Assembly (NCBI RefSeq): GCF_029543245.1
Contig: NZ_JARQWV010000004.1
Span: 213,139-277,138, forward strand
Length of the DNA: 64,000 bases
Source of the DNA: Caulobacter endophyticus
GTDB lineage: Bacteria > Pseudomonadota > Alphaproteobacteria > Caulobacterales > Caulobacteraceae
Reading direction: 5' to 3'
Below are positions 28,756 through 36,382 of the stretch, in pieces (the first letter of the stretch is position 1; each line of letters begins with the position of its first letter). Position numbers and translations under genes: made by a program. The notes beneath the pieces are model-generated. The model was not told the DNA's origin. It was given only the letters and a program-made list of their open reading frames with translations, and did no database searches.

Positions 28756-29634
28756 TCAGAGCTCGGCCTTGGCCGCCTCGTCCCAGTCGCCGATGCCAGG
28801 CGGGGGCAGGGCGATCTGGGTCCTTATGCCGCCATCGCCCAGCGCCTCGGCCAGCTGCCGGGCCGAGGCCTCGCCGTCAGGGCCCCGATCTGCGGCGATC
28901 AGCACGAAGCGCACGCCCGCGGGCGGCCGCCAGCGCCGCAGGTTCGAAGTCGACAGCAGCGCCCAGGCCGGAAGGGCGAACCGACGTCGGGCGGCCAGGG
29001 CCGTGAACACCCCTTCGGCCACCAGCAGATCCGGCCCTGCAGCATCGAGGCGCACGGCGCTGCCGGCCGGGATCAGGCCGACGGTCTTGCGCGGCAGGGC
29101 CAGGTCGGTGGCGCGCCGTCCGCCGGGGGTCAGATAGGTGAGCTCGACGGCGGTGACCGTTCCGTCGGGACCCTGCACGCCGGCCATCAGGGCCGGGCGC
29201 GCGGCCCCTGTCGGCCGATAGACCGCGAGCGGCGCGGCCGGATGATGGCGCAGCGCGTCGGGTCCGGGGATGTCGCCCGCGACGCCGCGACCTCGGCAGT
29301 GGCGTTCGGACAGCGTGGCGGCGACAGGCCGGCCCTGGCGCCAGAGCCGCAGGGCCGCGTCGCGGCGCGCTGCGCGCCCCCGATCCGAAGCGGTCTCGAC
29401 CGGCGCCGCCGCGGTCCAGTCTGCGGACGGTGCCAGCAAACCAAGGTCGCGCAGATGATCGCGCACGGCGCGCCAGTCGCCGCCGGCGAAGCTATGGACG
29501 ATGACCCGGCCGTCGCGCTCCAGCAGCGACACCGAGCGATCGCGCCGACTGTGGCCGGGGGCGGGGATGTTGGCGCGGCGACCTCCGTCATAGAGGTCGC
29601 CGCCCAAGCGGCGGACGATGGCGCGCAACGACAT
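28756..29634 (-). CDS. Toprim-domain protein (primase-like)
   Basis: The 292-residue protein begins MSLRAIVRRLGGDLYDGGRR with a PAPGHSRRDRS segment like the zinc-free start of phage/ICE primases, and ends with a toprim domain: LLVAEGVFTALAARR supplies the Glu, and VLIAADRGPDGEASARQLAE the DxD-like region. It resembles DUF7146-type proteins of alphaproteobacterial mobile elements. A role in priming DNA synthesis after transfer is inferred. It is divergent from hipBA, with 255 bases between them holding a leader motif and the HipB operators. Confidence 0.88.
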   Translation of the reverse strand: MSLRAIVRRLGGDLYDGGRRANIPAPGHSRRDRSVSLLERDGRVIVHSFAGGDWRAVRDHLRDLGLLAPSADWTAAAPVETASDRGRAARRDAALRLWRQGRPVAATLSERHCRGRGVAGDIPGPDALRHHPAAPLAVYRPTGAARPALMAGVQGPDGTVTAVELTYLTPGGRRATDLALPRKTVGLIPAGSAVRLDAAGPDLLVAEGVFTALAARRRFALPAWALLSTSNLRRWRPPAGVRFVLIAADRGPDGEASARQLAEALGDGGIRTQIALPPPGIGDWDEAAKAEL

Positions 29635-29673
29635 GGGCAGGACTCCTTGGCCGCATCAGGCAGCCCGCCCGTC

Positions 29674-29698
29674 CAAGCCCCGGCTTGGCCTTTGTCAC
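29674..29698 (-). repeat. Leader motif copy 4 (before the toprim gene)
   Basis: On the minus strand this reads GTGACAAAGGCCAAGCCGGG, a further member of the motif family found before radC, the helicase gene and parB. It lies 40-64 bases before the toprim ATG. Confidence 0.45.
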
Positions 29699-29773
29699 GG
29701 CGGCCCCTCAAGCGCTCCGGCCGGGCGTCCGCGCCGCAGGCCGGTCAGGCGCAGCAACAGCCGCCTAACAACT

Positions 29774-29872
29774 TATACGGATAACCGTATAATGGGTGAT
29801 TATACGGTTATCCGTATATCCTTGCTTTATACGCCATGCCGTATAATCTTGCACTATACGCAATGGCGTATA
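29774..29872 (+). promoter_or_regulatory. Four-copy palindromic operator array of hipBA
   Basis: Four 18-bp palindromes TATACG-N6-CGTATA lie at 29774-29791, 29801-29818, 29828-29845 and 29855-29872, starting exactly every 27 bp. The spacers are GATAAC, GTTATC, CCATGC and CAATGG; copy 2 is the exact reverse complement of copy 1. The array ends 17 bases before the hipB start codon. HipB proteins are known to bind repeated TATCC-N8-GGATA operators in Escherichia coli, so these are very likely autoregulatory HipB sites with a different specificity. Confidence 0.9.
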
Positions 29873-29889
29873 AAGGTCGGAGACACGCC

Positions 29890-30138
29890 GTGGACATCAT
29901 CGTCCGAAACGAAAGTCAGCTCGCCGCGAGCCTCAAGCGCTTTCGCAAGAAGGCCGACCTGACCCAGACCGAGCTGGGCCGCGCCGCCCAGCTGCGCCAG
30001 GCCACCATCTCCGAGCTCGAAGCCGGCAAGGGCGCCACTCTGGAAACCCTTTTCACGGTCCTGGCCGTGCTCAACCTCGAACTGGTCGTGCGGCCTCGCC
30101 GAACCGTCGACGACGCGGCCTTGGCGGACCTCTTCTGA
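29890..30138 (+). CDS. hipB: HipB-type antitoxin (XRE helix-turn-helix)
   Basis: The 82-residue protein has an XRE helix-turn-helix (KKADLTQTELGRAAQLRQAT, then ISELEAGKGATLETLFTVLA). It should neutralise HipA and repress its own promoter through the palindromes just upstream. The GTG at 29890 is chosen because GGAG lies 7 bases before it and the longer ATG alternative would overlap the fourth operator. The stop shares one base with the hipA start, so synthesis of the two is coupled. Confidence 0.92.
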   Translation: MDIIVRNESQLAASLKRFRKKADLTQTELGRAAQLRQATISELEAGKGATLETLFTVLAVLNLELVVRPRRTVDDAALADLF

Positions 30139-31472
30139 TGGCCCGCCGCCCGCGCCACAGTCCGCTGGCCGTCTACATGAACGGCCGGCGGGTCGGGCTG
30201 CTGCGTCGCGAGCCCAGCGGAGCCGTCGATTTCACCTACGACGCCGAATGGCTGACGGTAGGCGCCGCCTTGCCCGTTTCGCTATCCCTGCCGCTGCGCG
30301 AGGACCGCTACGTCGGCGCGCCGGTGATGGCCGTCTTCGACAACCTGCTGCCCGACAACATCGACATCCGCAGCCGCGTCGCGGCCAGGGTGGGCGCCGA
30401 AGGCGCAGATCCCTACAGCCTGCTGTCGGCGCTGGGCCGCGACTGCGTCGGCGCTCTGCAATTTCTCCCCGAGAGCGCGCCGCCGCCGGTTGTCGGCCGG
30501 GTGGAGGGCCAGCCCATGACCGAGGCGGCCATCGCCAGGATCCTGGCCAATCTGGCCCGCGCGCCCCTGGGTCTGGAGCCCGACGATGATTTTCGCATCT
30601 CGATCGCCGGCGCACAGGAAAAGACCGCCTTCCTGCGCCAGGACGGCCAATGGCTGCGACCGCTGGGCGCGACCCCGACCACCCACATCTTCAAGCCGCA
30701 GATCGGCCGCCTGCCCAACGGCCTGGACCTCTCCAACAGCGTGGAGAACGAATACCTCTGCCTGACCCTGCTGGCGGCGTGGGGCTTGCCCAGCGCCGCC
30801 GTCGAGATGGCCAGCTTCGAGGACCGGCGGGTTCTGATCGTCGAGCGGTTCGACCGCTTCCACGACCGGGATCATCGCCTCCTGCGCCGCCCGCAGGAGG
30901 ACTTCTGCCAGGCCCTCTCCACGCCGTGGGTGGGCAAGTATGAGGCCGACGGCGGCCCCGGCGTCCTCAAAGGCTTGGATCTGCTGGCCGCGAGCGACAC
31001 GCCCGCCAACGATCGCCCGGCCTTCCTGAAGGCCCAGGTCGCCTTGTGGCTGCTGGGGGCCACCGACGGCCACGCCAAGAACTTCAGCCTCTTCCTGCAA
31101 CCGGGCGGCGGCTTTCGGATGACCCCGCTCTATGACGTCCTGTCGGCCGAGCCCAGCCGCGCCGCCCGTCGGATCGAGCCCAAGCAGATGAAGCTGGCCA
31201 TGGCCGTCGGCGATCGGCGGCATTACCGGGTCGGCGACATCGCCCCGCGTCACTTCGTCCAAAGCGGCGTGGCCGGCCGCCTGGATCCTGAGGCCGTCCG
31301 CAAGATGCTGGCCCACCTGGCGCAGGCTGGCCCTGCGGCGCTCGACCGGGTGCTGGCCTCGCTTCCCGCGAACTTTCCGGCCGCCGTCAGCGGCCCGATC
31401 GCCCAGGCGGCCCATGCCCGGCTGGCCCAGATCGGCCGATACCTGGATGGCGACGCCGCGACCAAGGCTTGA
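30138..31472 (+). CDS. hipA: HipA-type serine/threonine kinase toxin
   Basis: The 444-residue protein has the HipA N-terminal domain (VYMNGRRVGLLRREPSG), the ATP-contact segment GAQEKTAFL, the FKP lysine region and the catalytic loop with D310 and N315 (GATDGHAKNFSLF), plus the metal-binding D333 (PLYDVLS). In E. coli HipA phosphorylates glutamyl-tRNA synthetase and stops growth; this one keeps all required residues and should be an active kinase. In the mobile block it probably acts as an addiction or stability module. Confidence 0.95.
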   Translation: MARRPRHSPLAVYMNGRRVGLLRREPSGAVDFTYDAEWLTVGAALPVSLSLPLREDRYVGAPVMAVFDNLLPDNIDIRSRVAARVGAEGADPYSLLSALGRDCVGALQFLPESAPPPVVGRVEGQPMTEAAIARILANLARAPLGLEPDDDFRISIAGAQEKTAFLRQDGQWLRPLGATPTTHIFKPQIGRLPNGLDLSNSVENEYLCLTLLAAWGLPSAAVEMASFEDRRVLIVERFDRFHDRDHRLLRRPQEDFCQALSTPWVGKYEADGGPGVLKGLDLLAASDTPANDRPAFLKAQVALWLLGATDGHAKNFSLFLQPGGGFRMTPLYDVLSAEPSRAARRIEPKQMKLAMAVGDRRHYRVGDIAPRHFVQSGVAGRLDPEAVRKMLAHLAQAGPAALDRVLASLPANFPAAVSGPIAQAAHARLAQIGRYLDGDAATKA

Positions 31473-31562
31473 GCGGCCCGCCACCGACGCGGCCAATGGC
31501 CCACGACGCGGCGCCAAAAATCGCCGCTCACGCGCATGAAGCGCCGTCATCGGCATATTCCC

Positions 31563-32825
31563 CTAGCCCCTGCGCGAGGCGGGCGCTCTTGGCGGCGCCT
31601 TGGCCAAGCGATCCTTGAGCCCATAGAGACTGGGCAGGAGCTTCAGGCCGCCGAACCGCTCGCGTTCGCACATGGCGCGCAGATAGCCGCCGGCCGAGCT
31701 GCGGATCTCCCCATCCTTCCAACGGGCCAGCACGGTGGCCAAGGCTATGGCGGCCCTGTTCCTGCCCATGGCCTCGCGCGCTTCGCGCACGGCCGACAGG
31801 TTGATCCCCATCAACGGCGCGGCCCGGCCGACCGCGTCGACAAGGTCCTCCCACTGGGCTGCGGACGGATCCTCCAGGAAATCCTCCAGCTCGGGCACGG
31901 CCTCGAGCACCAGCGACAGCGGGATGACCTCCTCGCTGATCGCCGCCTCCACCGCCGCCGGGTCAGCCTCCGCCGCCCGGCGGGCCGATCGCGCCGAGGG
32001 CTCGACTACCTCCTTTCGAGGAGAAGAATACGTTGCTCCTGCGGATCTAGGTTGGGTTGTAGGTTCTTTCTGGGCTTCGTCCAAGACGCCCCTGGGCTCA
32101 TCATGAGTGGATTTGCGAGCCTTCACCCAGGCTGCGTCCACCGCGGCCAGCAGCGCCTGGAACGTCTCATGCAGCGCCTCGAGCTCACCGAGGCTGGGGG
32201 TTCGCGGCAGGCGGCCGAGCGCCTGGTCTACCGCCCCGGCCCAGTCGTAGGTCGTAAAGCCCCGATGCACCGCGTCGGCGCAGACAGTGCGGATCTCGCG
32301 TCGGATCTCCCCGAGCTTGCGCTTGAGATGCCGGCGCTGGGCCTGCTCGAGACTACGGGCGGCGGCCAGGTCGGCGAACTCGTCCCAGCGCGCGGCCATG
32401 GGCGCCAGGTCAAAGCCGAAGGCCTCGACGATAAAGCCGCGCTCGTCGCGCCAGCCCCACCGCTTGCCGTTGCCGCTGTCCTTCATGTGCACGAGGCCGG
32501 AGCGGACGGCCAAGCGGATCAGGCCCTGCACGCAGCTGCGCGAGCGCTGCAGCTCCTCGCAGAGCGCATCGTTGGACGGCCAGGCCAAGGGATGGGTGCG
32601 ACCCGTCCAGTCCTGCTCGGCGGTGACCCGCACAAGAGCGCGGATCAGGCGCACGAGTCCGTCACCGTACCCCAGACGGGGCGCGGCGCGCTCGAACCGG
32701 TCAAGCAGCATGGCCTTGGAGATACCCTCCGGCAGGCCCTGATAGGTATCGGCGAGCCTCGCCGCCGCCCACTGGGCGTCGGCCAGACGGCGCACGTCTC
32801 CTACCCCGTTCGAGACGGTCTGCAT
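31563..32825 (-). CDS. repC: RepC-type plasmid replication initiator
   Basis: The 420-residue protein follows the RepC pattern of repABC plasmids: LPEGISKAMLLDRFERAAPR, a winged-helix part (LAWPSNDALCEELQRSRSCV, then GLVHMKDSGNGKRWGWRDE), the FGFDLAPMAARWDE motif, a variable Lys/Pro linker, and the C-terminal domain (AQWEDLVDAVGRAAPLMGIN, then GGYLRAMCERERFG). It would initiate replication at an origin usually inside its own gene. No repA or repB stands beside it. AAGGAGGAG 6 bases before the ATG is a strong ribosome site. Replication of an excised ICE is one possible use. Confidence 0.85.
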   Translation of the reverse strand: MQTVSNGVGDVRRLADAQWAAARLADTYQGLPEGISKAMLLDRFERAAPRLGYGDGLVRLIRALVRVTAEQDWTGRTHPLAWPSNDALCEELQRSRSCVQGLIRLAVRSGLVHMKDSGNGKRWGWRDERGFIVEAFGFDLAPMAARWDEFADLAAARSLEQAQRRHLKRKLGEIRREIRTVCADAVHRGFTTYDWAGAVDQALGRLPRTPSLGELEALHETFQALLAAVDAAWVKARKSTHDEPRGVLDEAQKEPTTQPRSAGATYSSPRKEVVEPSARSARRAAEADPAAVEAAISEEVIPLSLVLEAVPELEDFLEDPSAAQWEDLVDAVGRAAPLMGINLSAVREAREAMGRNRAAIALATVLARWKDGEIRSSAGGYLRAMCERERFGGLKLLPSLYGLKDRLAKAPPRAPASRRG

Positions 32826-32891
32826 TTTCTGCTCCTCCTTAGGGAGGCCGCAGGCACACAGGTTCCCGTCGCGCGAACGCGCGTTTTTGGA

Positions 32892-33008
32892 TTGCAGCGA
32901 TGTCGGTGATTCGGTTAGAAAGAGCAGGAACTAGGAGCTCGGTCGGGGTTGGCGCCCCGTCTAGCGAATGACCTGGAGAACCCGGCGCGTTACAGCGAGC
33001 CGGGTTTT
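32892..33008 (+). ncRNA. Candidate antisense (countertranscribed) RNA in the repC leader
   Basis: On the plus strand TTGCAG (32892-32897), a 17-base spacer and TTAGAA (32915-32920) form a promoter-like pair. About 60 bases later a strong terminator follows: AACCCGGC (32979-32986) with GCCGGGTT (32999-33006) and a T run. This transcript of about 80 bases would be antisense to the untranslated leader of repC, in the same place and polarity as the incompatibility RNAs of repABC plasmids. No open reading frame explains the terminator. Confidence 0.5.
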
Positions 33009-33009
33009 T

Positions 33010-33246
33010 CTATGCGCTCACGGCGTGTTTCCTTTCCTCGTCGCCCCCGTCGAAATAGACCTCGAACACGTGTTCGAGGGCGTCCATCCGATTGGCGAAG
33101 CCTCGCTCGGCCTTCATCGCGTCAAGCAATTCGATGAAGCGTTTGCCGACCATGCCGTTCAGCTGAGCCTTGCCGGCCGCACGGGCCTCGGCGCGAAGGC
33201 GCTTCTGGTATTCAGCCTGGTATGCAAGATCGCGAGCGGTCTTCAT
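33010..33246 (-). CDS. Hypothetical small protein upstream of repC
   Basis: The 78-residue product is charged and helical (MKTARDLAYQAEYQKRLRAE, then MVGKRFIELLDAMKAERGFA, ending DGGDEERKHAVSA). The ATG at 33246 is preferred to a TTG twelve codons earlier. I do not recognise the family. It lies between the mating-channel operon and repC, next to the antisense-RNA terminator. A regulatory or DNA-binding role is possible but not shown. Confidence 0.55.
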   Translation of the reverse strand: MKTARDLAYQAEYQKRLRAEARAAGKAQLNGMVGKRFIELLDAMKAERGFANRMDALEHVFEVYFDGGDEERKHAVSA

Positions 33247-33373
33247 GGCCCCGCCGATAAGATCGCGATTCCAGCCGGCCAACTAATAAAGGTAACCGGC
33301 GAAACACCCGCGTTAAGCGAATAATGACCCTTGATCTGACTGGGAATCGGGGCGCGATCCATTGCTTGGTAAT

Positions 33374-34594
33374 TCAAGGGGATGACCCGCCTTCAGGCGG
33401 CAGGACGAGGTCGCGGTCGATCAGCACCCGGACAAGCTGGCCAGGCGCGATGCGCAAGGTCGGCGCCCTCTGCAGGTCGCGCTCGACAAGGCGCTGGCCG
33501 GTCTGGCCGGCTGAGGCCGCGACCCCGCCGGCCGCGTCCTGCAGCACGACCTGGTCGCCCCGTCGACCCACGCTATTTTGCGCCGCCGCGCCGCCGATCG
33601 AGATCAGGGTCGAAAGTCCGATGGCGCGGGCCAGCACCGGCAGGTGGCGATCGGTCTTGCCAGAAAGGCCGCTCATCCCGGCCGCGTCGAGCCCGACCAT
33701 GGCGCCCAGATCGACGCTGCGGCCGCTGGGAAAGACCATCTGCGTCCAGACGACCAGCACCCGGTCCTGGCCATAGCCGACCTGGCTGTCATAGCGACCG
33801 ATCAGGCGCGTCCCCTGCGGGATCAGGACCGTGCGCCCGGTGCGGTGATCGAACACCGGCTCGGTGACCTGGGCGATGACCGGTCCGGGCAGGTCCGAAT
33901 TGATCCCGGTGACCAGGGCCGCCGAGACCAGGGCCCCGGCCTTGACCTCAAAGGGAGACAGGGGCGGCCGCGGCAGGATCGGGGCCAGCGGCCCGCGCGC
34001 CGCCGCCGCGGCGATGAACTGCTCCCTGGCCGACGTAGGAGACGGCGGGGCGGGCGCCCCGTTCGGGCTTGCGGGGGCCAGGGTGGCCGCCGGCGCGGCG
34101 GGATCGAGCGCCTCGGCCGAGAGCCGCGCCACCGTCGCGCCGCCGGTCCCGTTGAAAAAGGGCGGCGAGGCCCGGGCGGCCAGGCGCTCCTGGCGGGCTT
34201 GCTGGACCTCGGGGAAGACCGGCGGGGCCGGCTGCGGCGCCGCGGACGGCGCGGAGCCTGGCGAGGCCCCCGCACCCGTGGACGCGCCGAGCGGCGGGGG
34301 CAGGGCGGCCGGATCGTCGTACCGGGCCGGCAGGCGCGCCTCGATCGGCGTGGGTCCGTCCGCGGCGCGCGGCGGCGTCTGCGGCGCAGGCGCTCGCCGG
34401 GCCGGGCCCTGGCCCATGCCCAGGATGAATCCGGCGCCGATCACCAGGACGATGACGCCGGCGACGGCGGCGATCGCCGCGGGCCGATAGCGCGTGATCG
34501 GCCCGCGCGGGGCGACCAGGATCCCTTCGGCAGGTCGCTTGGACGCTGCGCCCGCCGCGGCGGAGGGATGGGAGACCGGCGGCTCGACGTTCAT
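33374..34594 (-). CDS. trbI: Conjugal transfer protein TrbI (VirB10-like)
   Basis: The 406-residue protein has a cytoplasmic Pro/Ala-rich start, one membrane helix at about 38-60 (AAIAAVAGVIVLVIGAGFIL), a long Pro-rich periplasmic stretch and the VirB10 domain (VSAALVTGINSDLPGPVIAQ, then LIPQGTRLIGRYDSQVGYGQ). It spans both membranes in the type IV secretion core complex. Its ATG overlaps the trbG stop by 4 bases, and it is the last gene of the trb operon. Confidence 0.95.
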   Translation of the reverse strand: MNVEPPVSHPSAAAGAASKRPAEGILVAPRGPITRYRPAAIAAVAGVIVLVIGAGFILGMGQGPARRAPAPQTPPRAADGPTPIEARLPARYDDPAALPPPLGASTGAGASPGSAPSAAPQPAPPVFPEVQQARQERLAARASPPFFNGTGGATVARLSAEALDPAAPAATLAPASPNGAPAPPSPTSAREQFIAAAAARGPLAPILPRPPLSPFEVKAGALVSAALVTGINSDLPGPVIAQVTEPVFDHRTGRTVLIPQGTRLIGRYDSQVGYGQDRVLVVWTQMVFPSGRSVDLGAMVGLDAAGMSGLSGKTDRHLPVLARAIGLSTLISIGGAAAQNSVGRRGDQVVLQDAAGGVAASAGQTGQRLVERDLQRAPTLRIAPGQLVRVLIDRDLVLPPEGGSSP

Positions 34595-35685
34595 GGACGC
34601 GGCCCCTGTCGGATCAGCCGCACCACCACCGGCTTCTTGTCGCCCAGGCGCAGTTCGGCGCGGTCGACGATCCGGTCCACGACCAGGTAGCGGCCCAGGA
34701 GACGCGAGTTCACCAGCTGGGCCTGATCGTCGGCGTCGAGCAGGAAGACGGGCGGGGCCTCGCGCACGGCCAGGTCGGGAGGAAACTCGATGTAGGTCTT
34801 GGTCCCGTCGTCGAACACCCGCACCGGCGTCCAGGGCGGGGCGCGGCCCTTCAGGGGCGTGACCAGATAGCGAAAGTCGAGGCGCTCGACCGGCACGGCG
34901 GCCTGGACGGCCTCGGTCGCCTGCTCGGCCGCGGCGTGGCGCGCGGCGTCGGCGGCCCTGGCCTGGGCCTCTTCCTGCGGATAGGTCCAGGACAGGACGC
35001 TGGTATAGGCGCCGCTGTCGGTGGAGACCGCATCGATCAGATAGGTGCGCTGGTCGGTGGTCAGAACGAGGTTGGTGCGCAGGCCGCCCCGCATCGGCTT
35101 GACCAGCACGATGACCTGCTGGGCCTGTCCGGTCCCGGCTTCTGTTTCGCCCAGCACCCAGCGCACGGTGTCGCCGGCGGCCTTGGCGATCAGCTTCTCG
35201 CCGGGCCGCAGCGCTATGGTGGTAAGGAACCTTGGGCTGGTGTGGATCGCATAGAGCCGGCCCGGCTCGAAGGCGTGATAGAGCGCGGCGTTGACAAAGA
35301 CGCCGCTGGCGGGCCCGGCGCGCGCTTGGGCGTTGGCCCGCTGCAGGGTCGCCAGCGGCTTGGCCAAGGCCAGGTTCGTCCCGGACCGTCGGCGCGGCCC
35401 CCTGGACCGCGCGGGCGCAGCCCGCTGGTTTGCGCCGGTGAGCGAAGCGGCCGGCGTAGGGGCCTTGGCCTGCACGACGGCGCCGACGCCCGCGCCTTGG
35501 GCCCCGGCGCTCTGGGCCTGGCCGCTGGTCGGCGGGACCGGCGGCAGGACCGCGGGTCGGGATCTCTGGGCCTGAGACGGCGGCGGCGCGGACGATTGGG
35601 CGGATGACGCCGCCGCCAAGGGCGCGCAGGCCAGGGCGCCCATGAGGGCCAGGGCGCGGCCGGGAAGGGTGATGCGCAGGCTCAT
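34591..35685 (-). CDS. trbG: Conjugal transfer protein TrbG (VirB9-like)
   Basis: The 364-residue protein has a signal peptide (LALMGALACAPLAAASSAQ), a long Ala/Pro/Gln-rich insert, and the VirB9 domain (LYAIHTSPRFLTTIALRPGE, then TYIEFPPDL and VVDRIVDRAELRLG). It is the outer-membrane-proximal part of the core channel. The true start is 35685, inside the trbF stop (ATGA overlap); the frame happens to stay open far upstream but that text is a shadow of trbF and trbL. Confidence 0.94.
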   Translation of the reverse strand: MSLRITLPGRALALMGALACAPLAAASSAQSSAPPPSQAQRSRPAVLPPVPPTSGQAQSAGAQGAGVGAVVQAKAPTPAASLTGANQRAAPARSRGPRRRSGTNLALAKPLATLQRANAQARAGPASGVFVNAALYHAFEPGRLYAIHTSPRFLTTIALRPGEKLIAKAAGDTVRWVLGETEAGTGQAQQVIVLVKPMRGGLRTNLVLTTDQRTYLIDAVSTDSGAYTSVLSWTYPQEEAQARAADAARHAAAEQATEAVQAAVPVERLDFRYLVTPLKGRAPPWTPVRVFDDGTKTYIEFPPDLAVREAPPVFLLDADDQAQLVNSRLLGRYLVVDRIVDRAELRLGDKKPVVVRLIRQGPRP

Positions 35686-36371
35686 AGGTCGCGGCTCCAC
35701 TGGAAGCTGGTGATTTCCAGGCCCCGGGCGTTGTCGAAGAGCTCGGCCTCGGTCTTGGGCGGCCTTGGCGCGACGCTGAACAGGCCCGTCCAGCGCACCT
35801 GCGGACCGGCCACGCCTTGCAGGTAGGTGGTTTCGCGCCATTGGACCTGGAAGGTGGTCGGGCTGCGCGCGAGCACCGAGGCGATTTCGACGGAGACCGC
35901 CTCCTGGCCCAGACGTGCGGCAGGGTCGTGATCCTGGCCGTACTGGACGAGGCTGGCGCGCGCGCCCTGATTGGTCATCCGCGTGGCCCGCGACCAGTTC
36001 TCCCGCAGGACCACCGGATCGGTGCTCTTGGAGCGCACGCGCTCCACGAAGTCGCAGACGAAGCTGGCCTTGACGGCCTCGTCGGGCCTGTAGGCGCGGT
36101 CGGCCAGTTCGACCCGCCCCGGGCGTCCGTGCCGGTCGATCGGCACGACATAGGTCGCGATCGGCCGTCGCAGCTGCACATAAAGAAAGGCGCTGGTGCT
36201 CAGCATCGCCAGCACCAGGCAGCCGAAGGCCATCAGCCGCCAGTTTTTCGCCTGCACGCGCGCCGAGCCGATGCGGTCGTCCCAGACCTGGGCGGCGCGA
36301 TGATACGGCGTCTCCTCCGGCGTGGACTGGCCATAGCGGTCCTGCGGGCGCTTGAAGGCGTTGGACGTCAT
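35682..36371 (-). CDS. trbF: Conjugal transfer protein TrbF (VirB8-like)
   Basis: The 229-residue protein starts with a short cytoplasmic tail, one membrane helix near 45-67 (WRLMAFGCLVLAMLSTSAFL), then a periplasmic NTF2-like VirB8 domain (FVCDFVERVRSKSTDPVVLR, then QVQWRETTYLQGVAG). It is an assembly scaffold of the transfer channel. It overlaps trbG by 4 bases and follows trbL after 11. Confidence 0.95.
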   Translation of the reverse strand: MTSNAFKRPQDRYGQSTPEETPYHRAAQVWDDRIGSARVQAKNWRLMAFGCLVLAMLSTSAFLYVQLRRPIATYVVPIDRHGRPGRVELADRAYRPDEAVKASFVCDFVERVRSKSTDPVVLRENWSRATRMTNQGARASLVQYGQDHDPAARLGQEAVSVEIASVLARSPTTFQVQWRETTYLQGVAGPQVRWTGLFSVAPRPPKTEAELFDNARGLEITSFQWSRDL

Positions 36372-36382
36372 CGGCGGCTCCT

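Noticed and set aside
29774..29872. CRISPR-like array
   Set aside because: The repeats are regular, but they are 18-bp palindromes with 9-bp gaps and stand in a toxin-antitoxin promoter; no cas genes are present.
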